A DNA stretch of 64,000 nucleotides from an uncultured Pseudoalteromonas sp. (lineage in GTDB: Bacteria > Pseudomonadota > Gammaproteobacteria > Enterobacterales > Alteromonadaceae): positions 558,001 through 622,000 of the forward strand of contig CANLRB010000001.1 in NCBI GenBank assembly GCA_947493455.1, in the 5' to 3' direction. Of the stretch, positions 37,082 to 46,374 are shown one piece after another. How positions within the stretch are numbered: position 1 is the first letter of the stretch; each line of letters opens with the position of its first letter. Made by a program: the position numbers and the translations under genes. Under the pieces are notes generated by a model. It made no database searches, was not told the origin of the DNA, and worked only from the letters and a program-made list of their open reading frames with translations.

Positions 37082-37335
37082 TTTTATTCTCCATTCATGA
37101 TTTTTAGCTCTGCTAGGATACACAGCTTATTTAATGGTTTGCTTTCAATAAACGAGCAAAACTTTTCAAAAAACGGTCAAAAAGATAAAAATAAAGCGTT
37201 TGGGTAAATAGGTAAACTTACTTATTATTAAATTGATATTTTAATTACTGCTACATATATGACAGTACAGATTAAATTGACATACTTTATTCATCCTTTA
37301 TTATTGTAAATTAGTTGGTAGTACACGGAAGTATC
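37082..37335. promoter_or_regulatory. Divergent control region between the propeller giant and the hybrid kinase
   Basis: 254 bases. On the kinase side TTGACA lies at 37277-37282 with a weak -10 near 37300. On the other side are CGGTCAAA at 37174-37181 and AGGTAAACTTACTTAT at 37210-37225, both also found upstream of the lipase giant gene (57817 and 57889). Confidence 0.5.
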
Positions 37336-40300
37336 ATGATCTCTCGCCTCGTCATTTTATTATTTTTATTAGTACCCTATAAAGGTTTTTGCGAACCTTT
37401 GCTCAATGCATTTGCGGTCCAACACCCAATCATTAAAGAGTTGCAAATCAGGGCATTACATAAAGATCATTTAAATAGAATATGGATCGGCACCGATTCA
37501 GGCGTCTATCGTTATACAAGCCATAGCCTGACATACATTGGAGAAGAATATAACGATACAGGGAGAAGCTATAACGGCCCGACGAGCGAGTTTTATAAGC
37601 TGAACACTCGCTATTTACTGATTCGCTCCTTTCCAAACACAGTCACCATTTTTGATTTAGTTACCGATAAGTACATCGCTCAACCATATCCGGAAATTAA
37701 CTTTAATGCAGACTCTGCTTTATTGGCACGCACGGCCTCTATTGATGATGACCTAACACTTTGGATAACACAAAATGGAAATTACCTATATTCGGAAGAA
37801 GCCGCTGATTACCAGCTGATCTCAACAAAACAACAAGACAGCTATCTTTTTTCGGCAAATAAAGTCGGTGATTCGCTATACTTTCATTATATGAATCACA
37901 TTGTTGAATACGACCTTGTTACTCGACGTGTGATTCGCAATATTTACAGTGCAGAGCCTATCCAACACCTTCAAATTGGCGAAAATAAACATAGTATTAA
38001 CTATATTGCTGGCAACAAGCACTATATGGTTGACCAAGGCTCGAAAGAAATAGCGCCCTTAAACCTGTGTGATGCACACCAAGTACAGCGTATAGAGCGG
38101 ACCGGCCTAACTGCACCTTATCAGTATCTACGATTACTAACGCTTGACAATAACCAAATACTCCTTATTAACGAATGCGGTATTCGTACATACAATATGA
38201 CGACACAAAGTTACGCAACGCTTGCCGAGCCAGCTGACGATTTCAATGGTATTTGGCTAAAAAATGCTTGGACTAAAAATAAGTTACCCGCACTCATTGA
38301 TACTCATTCAGGTATATTTTTGGTAACCAAGCAGGGAAAATTTTTGCAAGTCACACCGCATAGCAATTCAAGTAATGGGGGCTCTACAGTTGCGGCAGTG
38401 CAAACCGGTGACAATGATTACCTCATTGCCAATGGTGAACCAGGTCTAATCTCACTTAATAATAAACAACCTTATTTTAAAGGCTTTTCACAAGTTGAAT
38501 TGGAACGCCTTACAGGGGGTCATTCCGTACGGCAAGTGGTCGCAATTTCGGACACCGAGTTTTGGTTAGCGAGTCAAACCAATGGTCTATTTAACCTCAT
38601 TAAACGCAATCACATTTGGCATGTTGAACAACATCTCTTTGCGACTGAGCATATTCGAGTACTAAACATTATCGATGATGAACTTTGGATAGGCACTGAA
38701 AACATTGGCGTTTGGACGTTTAACAAGTCAACCGGTGAACTCAACAATATTATAAAAAACAACCAAGAGACGGCGCTTGCAATATTCCGTATGAAAGTCA
38801 TCTCAAATAATCAAATGCTAGTGGCCGCAAATCAAGGACTCTTTTTTGTAGACGTTGACTCGAAGTCAATTACTCGACAAGTAAATAAGATTAAACATCA
38901 AAATAAAGACTATATATTTGCCGAAATTTGGGGCATCGCCCAAGATAAAAAAAACAACATCTGGGCCGGCAATCACTCAAACCGGTGGCCACTCGTAAAA
39001 TACAATAACAAGGGTCAGCAGTTAAATATTTACGAAGCAGGTAAAGACGTCCCCCCCTACGCCGTTTATGACTTGACCACCGACCAATACAACAATCCCA
39101 TCGTTGCAACATGGGGTGGCGGTCTATATCGACTCAATGAAAAAACAAGCCAAGTACAACGTATAACACGCCAACAAGGACTACCGAGCGATAATGTATT
39201 ATCGGTAATACGCGACGACAACAACCACTATTGGGTGACAACAGATCGTGGCATCGCACATATAAAGTGGTGTAATGATGCATCATGTATAAACAAACCA
39301 ACGGTTACGGCCTACTCAAAATCGGATGGATTAAAAACAAACTTATTTGACGTTAATAGTGCTCATATTAACGATGCGGGTATTTACGTGACTGGCGGCT
39401 TTTTTGGTGTCACTTGGTTTAAACCAAGCCAAGACATTCGCACCAACGATAACTTGCTCACTGATACGTATATAGAGAAAATCACTGTAAACGATGTCAA
39501 AACGCATTCAGGCCTGTCGATACAAGGTACTTTATCATTCCCCGCCACAGCAGAAAAAATCGAAATCGAACTAGCCACTGGTCATTATATTGAACCACAT
39601 AAACAATACTTTAAATACAAGATTAATCAGGGGCTATGGCAAATCAGTCAAAACGGTAACATAGTGTTAAATGCTACAAAGTCAGGCAAAACAGAGATTG
39701 AAATTATTGCAGTTAATAATAGTGGAAATGAACAGCTTGCAAGTCAAACAATCACACTCAATATTGCGCCGCCATTATGGCTTTCATATTATGCTTTTTT
39801 TGTTTATTTTATCTTGAGCCTTGCGATTGGGTTTATTATTGCCAAACTCAGAGAACAAAAAACAGTAAAATTAAACCAACAGTTAAACCAACTCGTTAAA
39901 AGCAAAACCCAAGCATTAGAATCGGCCATAAAAGATAAAGATACGTTGTTTGAAAACACATCTCACGAATTAAAAACGCCACTCACTCTCATCCTTGGTC
40001 ACTTAGAAATACTGTCATCTCAATTCAAAGAATTAATTAATAATGATTCATTCAAATCTGTTAAATTAAATTCTGAGCATCTGTTTAGTGTAGTAAACGA
40101 CCTGATTCAAGGCGCTGAGGTGAAACGTGATAACAACGCGGCTATAGCAAATATTGATATTCACGAATCGTTTATTCAATTGCGCGAGAGCTTCTCGCCT
40201 TTATTGAGTAAACGAAACACACAATTAATAATAAGTCATTATGCGCAAGATTCCGCGAGCATGCAGCTTTTTCCGAAGCAATTTCAGTATATCTATGCGA

Positions 40301-41418
40301 ATTTACTTAAAAACGCAATTTTAAATAGTCCTATGAATTCTTTGATTGTGTTGGCTATTGATGTAGATAGTCGTCATGTAATGACAACAATTTCAAATCT
40401 AGGAACGGGCCTTAGAGACCTGAATGCGTTAAGCAAGCGATATCAACGCGCAAATACCGACTACAGTGGCAGCGGCCTTGGTTTAGATATCGTATCTACT
40501 ACTATTAGTACACTAAAAGGTCAAATTCGACTTGTTCCATCAGATACACATACGCGCCTCCAGTTGACGTTACCAATAGTTACCACTAGTGGAAATAGCG
40601 AAAAAAGTAAAGTGATGCCACAGTATCAAGAATATAATCAAGCGTCACAAAATCTAAGCAATGTGCTTATAGTCGAAGACAATATTGAATTAACTGAACT
40701 GTTCAAACATATTTTACAACCGCATTATAATTTAACATTTGCCCCAAATGGCGATGCAGCGCTTTTGTATTTACAACAGTGCGATAGCCTACCTGATATT
40801 ATTCTCAGTGACGTGATGATGCCTGTAATGGATGGGTTTACATTTTGTGAAAACATAAAATCAGATTCAAATTTACAGCATATTCCTTTATTGTTGATAA
40901 CCGCAAAAAGCGACCATAAAAGCGAGATAAAAGGCCTAAAATGCGGTGCTGATGATTATATTCACAAGCCGTTCATTGCAGAACCGTTGCGCCAAAAAAT
41001 AGATAATATTCTTGCTACCGCAAACGCGAAAAAAGAATGGCTTACTCGCAAAATTACACATGTTGAACAACTCCCTACCAACGAAAAATTTGACGCTCGC
41101 GATGCACAATTTGTTGAAAAAATCGAATATCACATTAAAGCGAACTGTACACATAATCAGTATAAAATAAGTGACTTGTGTTCCTACATGCATATGACCG
41201 AATCAACTCTTCGTCGCCATTTAAAAAGTGCTACGGGATCAACATTTAAAAAGCTGGTCAATGAGGTGCGTTTAAATAAAGCACGTTTGTTAATCACAAA
41301 AGGGCACCAAATACAAGAAACCGCTGAACTTTGTGGATACGCAAGTGTGTCACATTTAAGTAACGCGTATAAAGTAAAATTTGGTGAAACACCCTCACAA
41401 ACTAAGGTCAATAGCTAG
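37336..41418 (+). CDS. Hybrid two-component sensor: propeller, kinase, receiver and AraC regulator in one protein
   Basis: 1,360 residues from ATG 37336 (GGAAG 4 bases upstream). A signal peptide (MISRLVILLFLLVPYKGFC) leads to a periplasmic two-propeller region (Reg_prop-type repeats such as NRIWIGTDSGVYRY, DELWIGTENIGVW, HYWVTTDRGIAHI). A Y_Y_Y-like beta-domain and one membrane helix (about 814-838) follow. HisKA has His877 in ENTSHELKTPLTLILGH. The ATPase part has NLLKNAILNS and SGSGLGLDIV. The receiver has Asp1159 (IILSDVMMPVMDG). The C-terminus is an AraC HTH (IQETAELCGYASVSHLSNAY). The layout is that of the hybrid systems that sense glycan fragments in Bacteroidetes. It sits within the secreted-protein array and is the likely local regulator. 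Confidence 0.93.
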   Translation: MISRLVILLFLLVPYKGFCEPLLNAFAVQHPIIKELQIRALHKDHLNRIWIGTDSGVYRYTSHSLTYIGEEYNDTGRSYNGPTSEFYKLNTRYLLIRSFPNTVTIFDLVTDKYIAQPYPEINFNADSALLARTASIDDDLTLWITQNGNYLYSEEAADYQLISTKQQDSYLFSANKVGDSLYFHYMNHIVEYDLVTRRVIRNIYSAEPIQHLQIGENKHSINYIAGNKHYMVDQGSKEIAPLNLCDAHQVQRIERTGLTAPYQYLRLLTLDNNQILLINECGIRTYNMTTQSYATLAEPADDFNGIWLKNAWTKNKLPALIDTHSGIFLVTKQGKFLQVTPHSNSSNGGSTVAAVQTGDNDYLIANGEPGLISLNNKQPYFKGFSQVELERLTGGHSVRQVVAISDTEFWLASQTNGLFNLIKRNHIWHVEQHLFATEHIRVLNIIDDELWIGTENIGVWTFNKSTGELNNIIKNNQETALAIFRMKVISNNQMLVAANQGLFFVDVDSKSITRQVNKIKHQNKDYIFAEIWGIAQDKKNNIWAGNHSNRWPLVKYNNKGQQLNIYEAGKDVPPYAVYDLTTDQYNNPIVATWGGGLYRLNEKTSQVQRITRQQGLPSDNVLSVIRDDNNHYWVTTDRGIAHIKWCNDASCINKPTVTAYSKSDGLKTNLFDVNSAHINDAGIYVTGGFFGVTWFKPSQDIRTNDNLLTDTYIEKITVNDVKTHSGLSIQGTLSFPATAEKIEIELATGHYIEPHKQYFKYKINQGLWQISQNGNIVLNATKSGKTEIEIIAVNNSGNEQLASQTITLNIAPPLWLSYYAFFVYFILSLAIGFIIAKLREQKTVKLNQQLNQLVKSKTQALESAIKDKDTLFENTSHELKTPLTLILGHLEILSSQFKELINNDSFKSVKLNSEHLFSVVNDLIQGAEVKRDNNAAIANIDIHESFIQLRESFSPLLSKRNTQLIISHYAQDSASMQLFPKQFQYIYANLLKNAILNSPMNSLIVLAIDVDSRHVMTTISNLGTGLRDLNALSKRYQRANTDYSGSGLGLDIVSTTISTLKGQIRLVPSDTHTRLQLTLPIVTTSGNSEKSKVMPQYQEYNQASQNLSNVLIVEDNIELTELFKHILQPHYNLTFAPNGDAALLYLQQCDSLPDIILSDVMMPVMDGFTFCENIKSDSNLQHIPLLLITAKSDHKSEIKGLKCGADDYIHKPFIAEPLRQKIDNILATANAKKEWLTRKITHVEQLPTNEKFDARDAQFVEKIEYHIKANCTHNQYKISDLCSYMHMTESTLRRHLKSATGSTFKKLVNEVRLNKARLLITKGHQIQETAELCGYASVSHLSNAYKVKFGETPSQTKVNS

Positions 41419-41458
41419 TGTTAAAGGGCTAGGGATCCTTGAATCAGTTATAAAAACA

Positions 41459-41488
41459 AAAACCCAAACGTGATAGCGTTTGGGTTTT
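41459..41488. terminator. Terminator between the kinase and the second giant gene
   Basis: AACCCAAACG (41461-41470) pairs with CGTTTGGGTT (41477-41486), flanked by A and T runs. Same hairpin as at 32,006-32,035 but for one loop base; it can serve both convergent genes. Confidence 0.92.
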
Positions 41489-43093
41489 GTATGTATACAG
41501 TCCTAACTGTCTAATCGCTTAGTTAAATCGTAAGCTGTATTCCTGCATATTGAGTAACGTGGTAATTAGCCCTTCTCGGTCGTTATTATCAAGTTGCGTT
41601 TTCGCACTGGTATATTCACCATTAGTTGGGTCTCGCTGCAATAAGTCATTGTAAAGCAGAACACTGTTCACTTTGCTTTGTGCTTTGCGCTTACCTTCAT
41701 TTGAATCACTAAAGCCGCTTAGCATCTCACCCCGTGATGTGCCATTACTCAATTTATTCAACCAAAATTGCTTACCGCCTGCATCCACATTACGTAGCAA
41801 TACATTTTGATATGCCAAATCAATAAACTCACTGTCCGTCAATGAACCATAACGATTTTGAAATTCCGTGCTGCCCGCAAACACATTCGCAATATCTTTA
41901 AGCTTCATACCGCCATCAAATTTACCCTGCCAAAAGCGCAAACCATTGCGGTCTGGGCGGCGTAAAAACGCCGAGAAGAACAACCGTGCCACTGGCGTTT
42001 GACTATCAACATACGCATCTGAATTCATTAAGCTATCAAGCCACTGTGCACGGCTCATACTTGATAGTGAAGCAACATCCGTTGCCACTTGACTCAATGA
42101 CCATTGCTCTGTCATTAAATCACGATAACTTTGTTTTACAAACGCTGTGTCATCGGTATCAACGTCATTGTCTTTTATTTGCGGATTCGCACCGTCAATA
42201 AATTCAATGCCATCAATCACTCCATCACCGTCTGTATCGTTGCTCGCAGGTGTCAAGCCCGCCATTACGCGTGTTTTAAAGTGGTCACTGGCAAGTAGTT
42301 CACGCATCATACTGTAAGTACTTTTCTCCGCTAGAACCCGCGTTACAAATGCGCCTAGTTCATCATCGCTATACTGATAACGCGTGACCAATAAGGCGAA
42401 TACGCGCATACGCTCCAACATATCAATGCGATTAATGTATTCGTTTGATTCACCAAACGCCAACATGAGTTCTGCACGGCTTGTCACATTATTATCTAAA
42501 CGACCAACCCAATAATTATAGCCGCCAGCGTCTGCCGCTCGATTCATCACGTTGCGATACACAAGCTCAACAAATTCGCCATTACTTAATGACCCATAGC
42601 GGTTTTGGAATTCACCTGAATTTACAAACCCAGTCACCATTGCAAGACGCGACATTCCCGTATTTAAACGCTTACGATAGTGCGCCGCACCACCTGCATC
42701 GGCATTTCGCATCATCACCGCGCGATACACCCGGCCAATAAAGCCCATTTGGGCAACATCGTAATCTGTCATCAAATCGCTATAGAGCAGTGCAATGTTG
42801 GTGTCATCGTTTTCGAGTTGGCTCACCAAACTCGCCAGCGTATTATCATCAACCAGTTGATATTGTGTATCCAAATACGCCAAACGTACCATATTCTCAT
42901 ACGCGTCCTGCGACTTATCAAACAGGTTGTTGTCTTTAACTTGCTCATCGCTATTTAATAAACGTTCATAATAAAGCGGACGACCATCATTATCGGCATC
43001 TTGCCACACGTCCAACCGCGAGTTGATATCAAGCCCCAACAAGGTTTCTACATCATCAGTTACGCCATCACCGTCGGTATCCGTATCGGTCCA
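41459..43093 (-). repeat. Long direct repeat, copy 2 (partner 32,006-33,640)
   Basis: Terminator plus C-terminal module, almost identical to copy 1. Upstream of the [12 protein letters not shown] codons the two genes become different, so the repeat border coincides with the module border. Confidence 0.9.
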
Positions 43094-46000
43094 GCGCTTA
43101 TCATTCAATGGATACGTATCCGCACCATCACGCACACCATCACCGTCGCTGTCCTCATTGTTTGGGTCAGTGCCTGCCTGATATTCTTCTAGGTTCGTTA
43201 AACCATCGTTGTCGGCGTCTAACGCAACATCACTCGCATCATATTTGTTAAGTCCATTTGCGTCTTCATAAACATCTGGGATGCCATCAAAGTCTGAATC
43301 ATGCTCAGCGCGAATATACATTATTGCAAAATAACCACTTCGATTATCAATTATGCCGTCACCTTGATAATCCCATTCTTGCACTAAATTAACGTAATAG
43401 TAATCATCCCGTTTTGCTAAAAATTTAACATGACGTTTTCGTACTAATCGGCAAACTGTTTCTTGCGAGCAATCTGTAACATTTTGATAGTTTTCATTTT
43501 CATAATAACTAGCCAATATTTTTGAGTTTTGCTCAGACAACGCATATACAAATGGCACTACAGTAGACGATAAGTCAAATACAGATTCGTGTTGTCCGAT
43601 GCCATTATTAAAGAAGTTTAATGCAAAGGTACTACTACCATTCAACTGAATACGAAGCGGTGTTGCCACGTTTATTATTTCTTCTTGAATAAATGCACGA
43701 TTACTTGTTAGTGCTTGGTGACCGCTTGTCTGTGCACTTGCAGATGGAGAGTATAAGATACTTGCCTTATAACCGACTTCAATCGATGCAAAGCTATAAA
43801 TATCAACCGTAGAATTATCGGCCATTGTCACTTGAATATGTTTATTGTCCGAGCTTTGAATCCAACTGACCGTTTGTTCACCCGTTACTGTTTTGTACAA
43901 TGCACTTGTTGTTCCTGTAATGTGCAACGAACCAGGCAAAAAGCGTCTACTCTGGTAATCATAAAGCGACATGTGATATGTATTGTTAATAACTAAACCA
44001 GAAAACGCGTTTAGTTCATTGTACGAATACGTGTGCAAGTCATTAACATAGAGTTCACGCCTAATCTCTGTTGGCAATTCTCCGTTCGGGTATCTGGTTT
44101 CATATTGATACAATACCTTTACTTGATTTGTTTCGGTCGCAAACAAATACATATCAGCCAAACCTGAATGCGTTTCAACTTGCTCTGGGGTACCGTCTCC
44201 GTCTACATCAACCGACTTAAAAAAAACTGACATTAGCCCTGTATCACGTACATGCAAAAATTGAGACGTATGCGCCCAATTACCCGTTCGCGAATTGTGT
44301 GAAACAGTACCGTTTGCATTAAATTTCGTGAATTCAACCTTCCCAATTTGGTTATCAATAGTTACGTCGCTAGCGATAACAAAAATGTCATTCTCAGGTG
44401 TTGTTGAAATTACTTGTGACGGTATGCTCGAAAATGCATTAGCATTTGAACCAACCAAGATCTCGTGAATATTAACGTAGCCATCTTGATCAGCATCTTG
44501 AAATGCATCATCGAGGTTCGGGTTTAAACCATTGGCGAGTTCAGCAGCATCCACTATGCCATCGTCATCGCTATCAGCATTTTGTGGATCGGTCCCAGCT
44601 TCATATTCTTGAAAGTTAGTTAAACCGTCGTCATCGGCATCTAAAACGGCATCACTCGCATTATATTTGTCTAATCCATTTGCGTCTTCATAACTGTCAG
44701 GCAAGCCATCAAAATCAGAATCATGTTCCGCACGAATATACATAATGGCTAAGTAGCCGCCTCGGCGATCTATAATTCCGTCCCCTTGATAATCCCATTC
44801 CTGAACTAAACTAACATAATAATAATCACTACGTTTTGCCAAAAACTTCACATGACGTTTTCGAACTAAACGACAAATCGTCTCTTGCGAACAATCTGTG
44901 ACGTTTTGATAGCTTTCGTTCTCATAATAACGCGCTAATATTTTTGAGTTTTGCTCAGATAGTGCATACGCAAATGGTACAGAACTTGTGGACTGATCAA
45001 ACACCGATTCATGTTGTCCTACACCATTATCAAAAAAACTTAAAGCAAATGAACTGCTACCGTTTAATTGGATGCGCAGGGGGACGTTAACATTTACCAC
45101 TTCTTCATTAATAAACGCGCGGTTACTAGTTCGTGCAAAATGACCGTTATTTAATGCAGTATTCGACGGTGAATATAATATACTGGCTTTGTAGCCGACT
45201 TCAATTGGTGCAAAAGTATAAAAATCAATGTTAGAGCTATCCGGTAAAGTCAAACGAATATGCTTTTTATCGTCACTTTGTATCCAATTAACGGTATGTT
45301 GACCTGTTACTGTTTCATATAACGCACTTCCTGAACCCGTTATACGTAAACTACCAGGTAAAAAACTTTTAGTCTCATAGTCATACAGCGGCATGTGGTA
45401 GGTGTTATTAATGACCAAGCTTGAGAATGCTTGTAGCTCGCTGTAAGCATAAGTGTTCAAGTTATCATAGTGCCGAGTTATTTGTTTAGGTAGTTCACCA
45501 TTTGGGTATAGTTCTTCATTTTGATAAAGTACTTTAACTTGATTACCTTGATCACTAAACAAATAAATATCGGATACCCTTGAGTGCGTTTCTACTTGCT
45601 CAGGGTTACCATCTCCATCAACATCAATTGATTTAAATGCTATTGATATTAAGCCAGTGCCGGTAATTTTTATATAGTTCGCGGTATGTTCCCAACGACC
45701 GAGTTGAGTATTATGCGTAACTTCGCCGTTTGCATTAAACTTAGTAAACTCAACCTTTCCAATCACATTATCAATAGTGACATCACTCGCTATCAAAAAA
45801 ATATCATTTTGTGGTGTCGTAGATACGATTGACGGTGGAATACTCGATAAAACATTGACGTCGGAACCAACTAATACTTCGTGAATATTTGCAAAACCAT
45901 CTAGATCTGCGTCTAAAAATGCATCATCAATATTAGGATTTAAACCATAAGTTACTTCGTCTCCGTCTTCGATACCGTCACCGTCAGTATCGATATTATT

Positions 46001-46276
46001 TGGGTCAGTACTCGCTAAAAATTCCTGTAAGTTAGATAAGCCGTCACCATCATTATCAACTTGCGCATCATCACCATTATTTGGATCTAGTCCATGCCGA
46101 TTTTCATAATCGTCTGGGATGCCATCGTTGTCGCTATCTTGGCTTAACGTCGTTTGCTGAATGCTACTTTTATTTTTATTTTGCTGTTCAATTGCATAAC
46201 TGTTATTTGCAAAAAGACAACTTATTAGTAGGCACCCTAAAACATATAAAGATACCTTTACCGACTGATTTATCAC
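41519..46276 (-). CDS. Giant secreted protein with a duplicated unknown domain and DUF4214 C-terminal module
   Basis: 1,585 residues. Signal peptide MINQSVKVSLYVLGCLLISC with cleavage near NSYA. Thrombospondin-3 repeats (DSDNDGIPDD, DTDGDGIEDG) open the mature protein. Two copies of a domain follow with a period of 472 residues (1,416 bases), each starting with VSTTPQNDIF- or ISTTPENDIF-like sequence. Each has FTKFNANG, DVDGDG-x-PEQVETHS, LVINNTYHM, ENxxYQNVTDCSQET and VQEWDYQGDGIID. I do not recognise this domain; it has a conserved Cys pair (DCSQETICR) and calcium-like DVDGDG loops. The C-terminal 520 residues are the shared module. It lies 98 bases downstream of the lipase giant without a terminator between, so the two may be one operon. 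Confidence 0.82.
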   Translation of the reverse strand: MINQSVKVSLYVLGCLLISCLFANNSYAIEQQNKNKSSIQQTTLSQDSDNDGIPDDYENRHGLDPNNGDDAQVDNDGDGLSNLQEFLASTDPNNIDTDGDGIEDGDEVTYGLNPNIDDAFLDADLDGFANIHEVLVGSDVNVLSSIPPSIVSTTPQNDIFLIASDVTIDNVIGKVEFTKFNANGEVTHNTQLGRWEHTANYIKITGTGLISIAFKSIDVDGDGNPEQVETHSRVSDIYLFSDQGNQVKVLYQNEELYPNGELPKQITRHYDNLNTYAYSELQAFSSLVINNTYHMPLYDYETKSFLPGSLRITGSGSALYETVTGQHTVNWIQSDDKKHIRLTLPDSSNIDFYTFAPIEVGYKASILYSPSNTALNNGHFARTSNRAFINEEVVNVNVPLRIQLNGSSSFALSFFDNGVGQHESVFDQSTSSVPFAYALSEQNSKILARYYENESYQNVTDCSQETICRLVRKRHVKFLAKRSDYYYVSLVQEWDYQGDGIIDRRGGYLAIMYIRAEHDSDFDGLPDSYEDANGLDKYNASDAVLDADDDGLTNFQEYEAGTDPQNADSDDDGIVDAAELANGLNPNLDDAFQDADQDGYVNIHEILVGSNANAFSSIPSQVISTTPENDIFVIASDVTIDNQIGKVEFTKFNANGTVSHNSRTGNWAHTSQFLHVRDTGLMSVFFKSVDVDGDGTPEQVETHSGLADMYLFATETNQVKVLYQYETRYPNGELPTEIRRELYVNDLHTYSYNELNAFSGLVINNTYHMSLYDYQSRRFLPGSLHITGTTSALYKTVTGEQTVSWIQSSDNKHIQVTMADNSTVDIYSFASIEVGYKASILYSPSASAQTSGHQALTSNRAFIQEEIINVATPLRIQLNGSSTFALNFFNNGIGQHESVFDLSSTVVPFVYALSEQNSKILASYYENENYQNVTDCSQETVCRLVRKRHVKFLAKRDDYYYVNLVQEWDYQGDGIIDNRSGYFAIMYIRAEHDSDFDGIPDVYEDANGLNKYDASDVALDADNDGLTNLEEYQAGTDPNNEDSDGDGVRDGADTYPLNDKRWTDTDTDGDGVTDDVETLLGLDINSRLDVWQDADNDGRPLYYERLLNSDEQVKDNNLFDKSQDAYENMVRLAYLDTQYQLVDDNTLASLVSQLENDDTNIALLYSDLMTDYDVAQMGFIGRVYRAVMMRNADAGGAAHYRKRLNTGMSRLAMVTGFVNSGEFQNRYGSLSNGEFVELVYRNVMNRAADAGGYNYWVGRLDNNVTSRAELMLAFGESNEYINRIDMLERMRVFALLVTRYQYSDDELGAFVTRVLAEKSTYSMMRELLASDHFKTRVMAGLTPASNDTDGDGVIDGIEFIDGANPQIKDNDVDTDDTAFVKQSYRDLMTEQWSLSQVATDVASLSSMSRAQWLDSLMNSDAYVDSQTPVARLFFSAFLRRPDRNGLRFWQGKFDGGMKLKDIANVFAGSTEFQNRYGSLTDSEFIDLAYQNVLLRNVDAGGKQFWLNKLSNGTSRGEMLSGFSDSNEGKRKAQSKVNSVLLYNDLLQRDPTNGEYTSAKTQLDNNDREGLITTLLNMQEYSLRFN
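43290..45840 (-). repeat. Internal 1.4-kb tandem duplication in the second giant gene
   Basis: Two units with a 1,416-base period (for example GGTGTCGTAGAT at 45813 against GGTGTTGTTGAA at 44397). The copies have diverged at the DNA level but keep the same domain order, so the duplication is older than the 597-base repeats in the next gene. Confidence 0.8.
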
Positions 46277-46374
46277 GTCGCTCTCCTTTTGAGGATAAAT
46301 TAATCAAACCAACAACATAATTCATCAAAACTGAATCATTGTTGCAGTGTTCACAATTTTACTGATAACGAAAA

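Noticed and set aside
32006-43093. The 1.6-kb direct repeats as insertion sequences
   Set aside because: No transposase, terminal inverted repeats or target duplication; the repeat equals a protein module plus its terminator.
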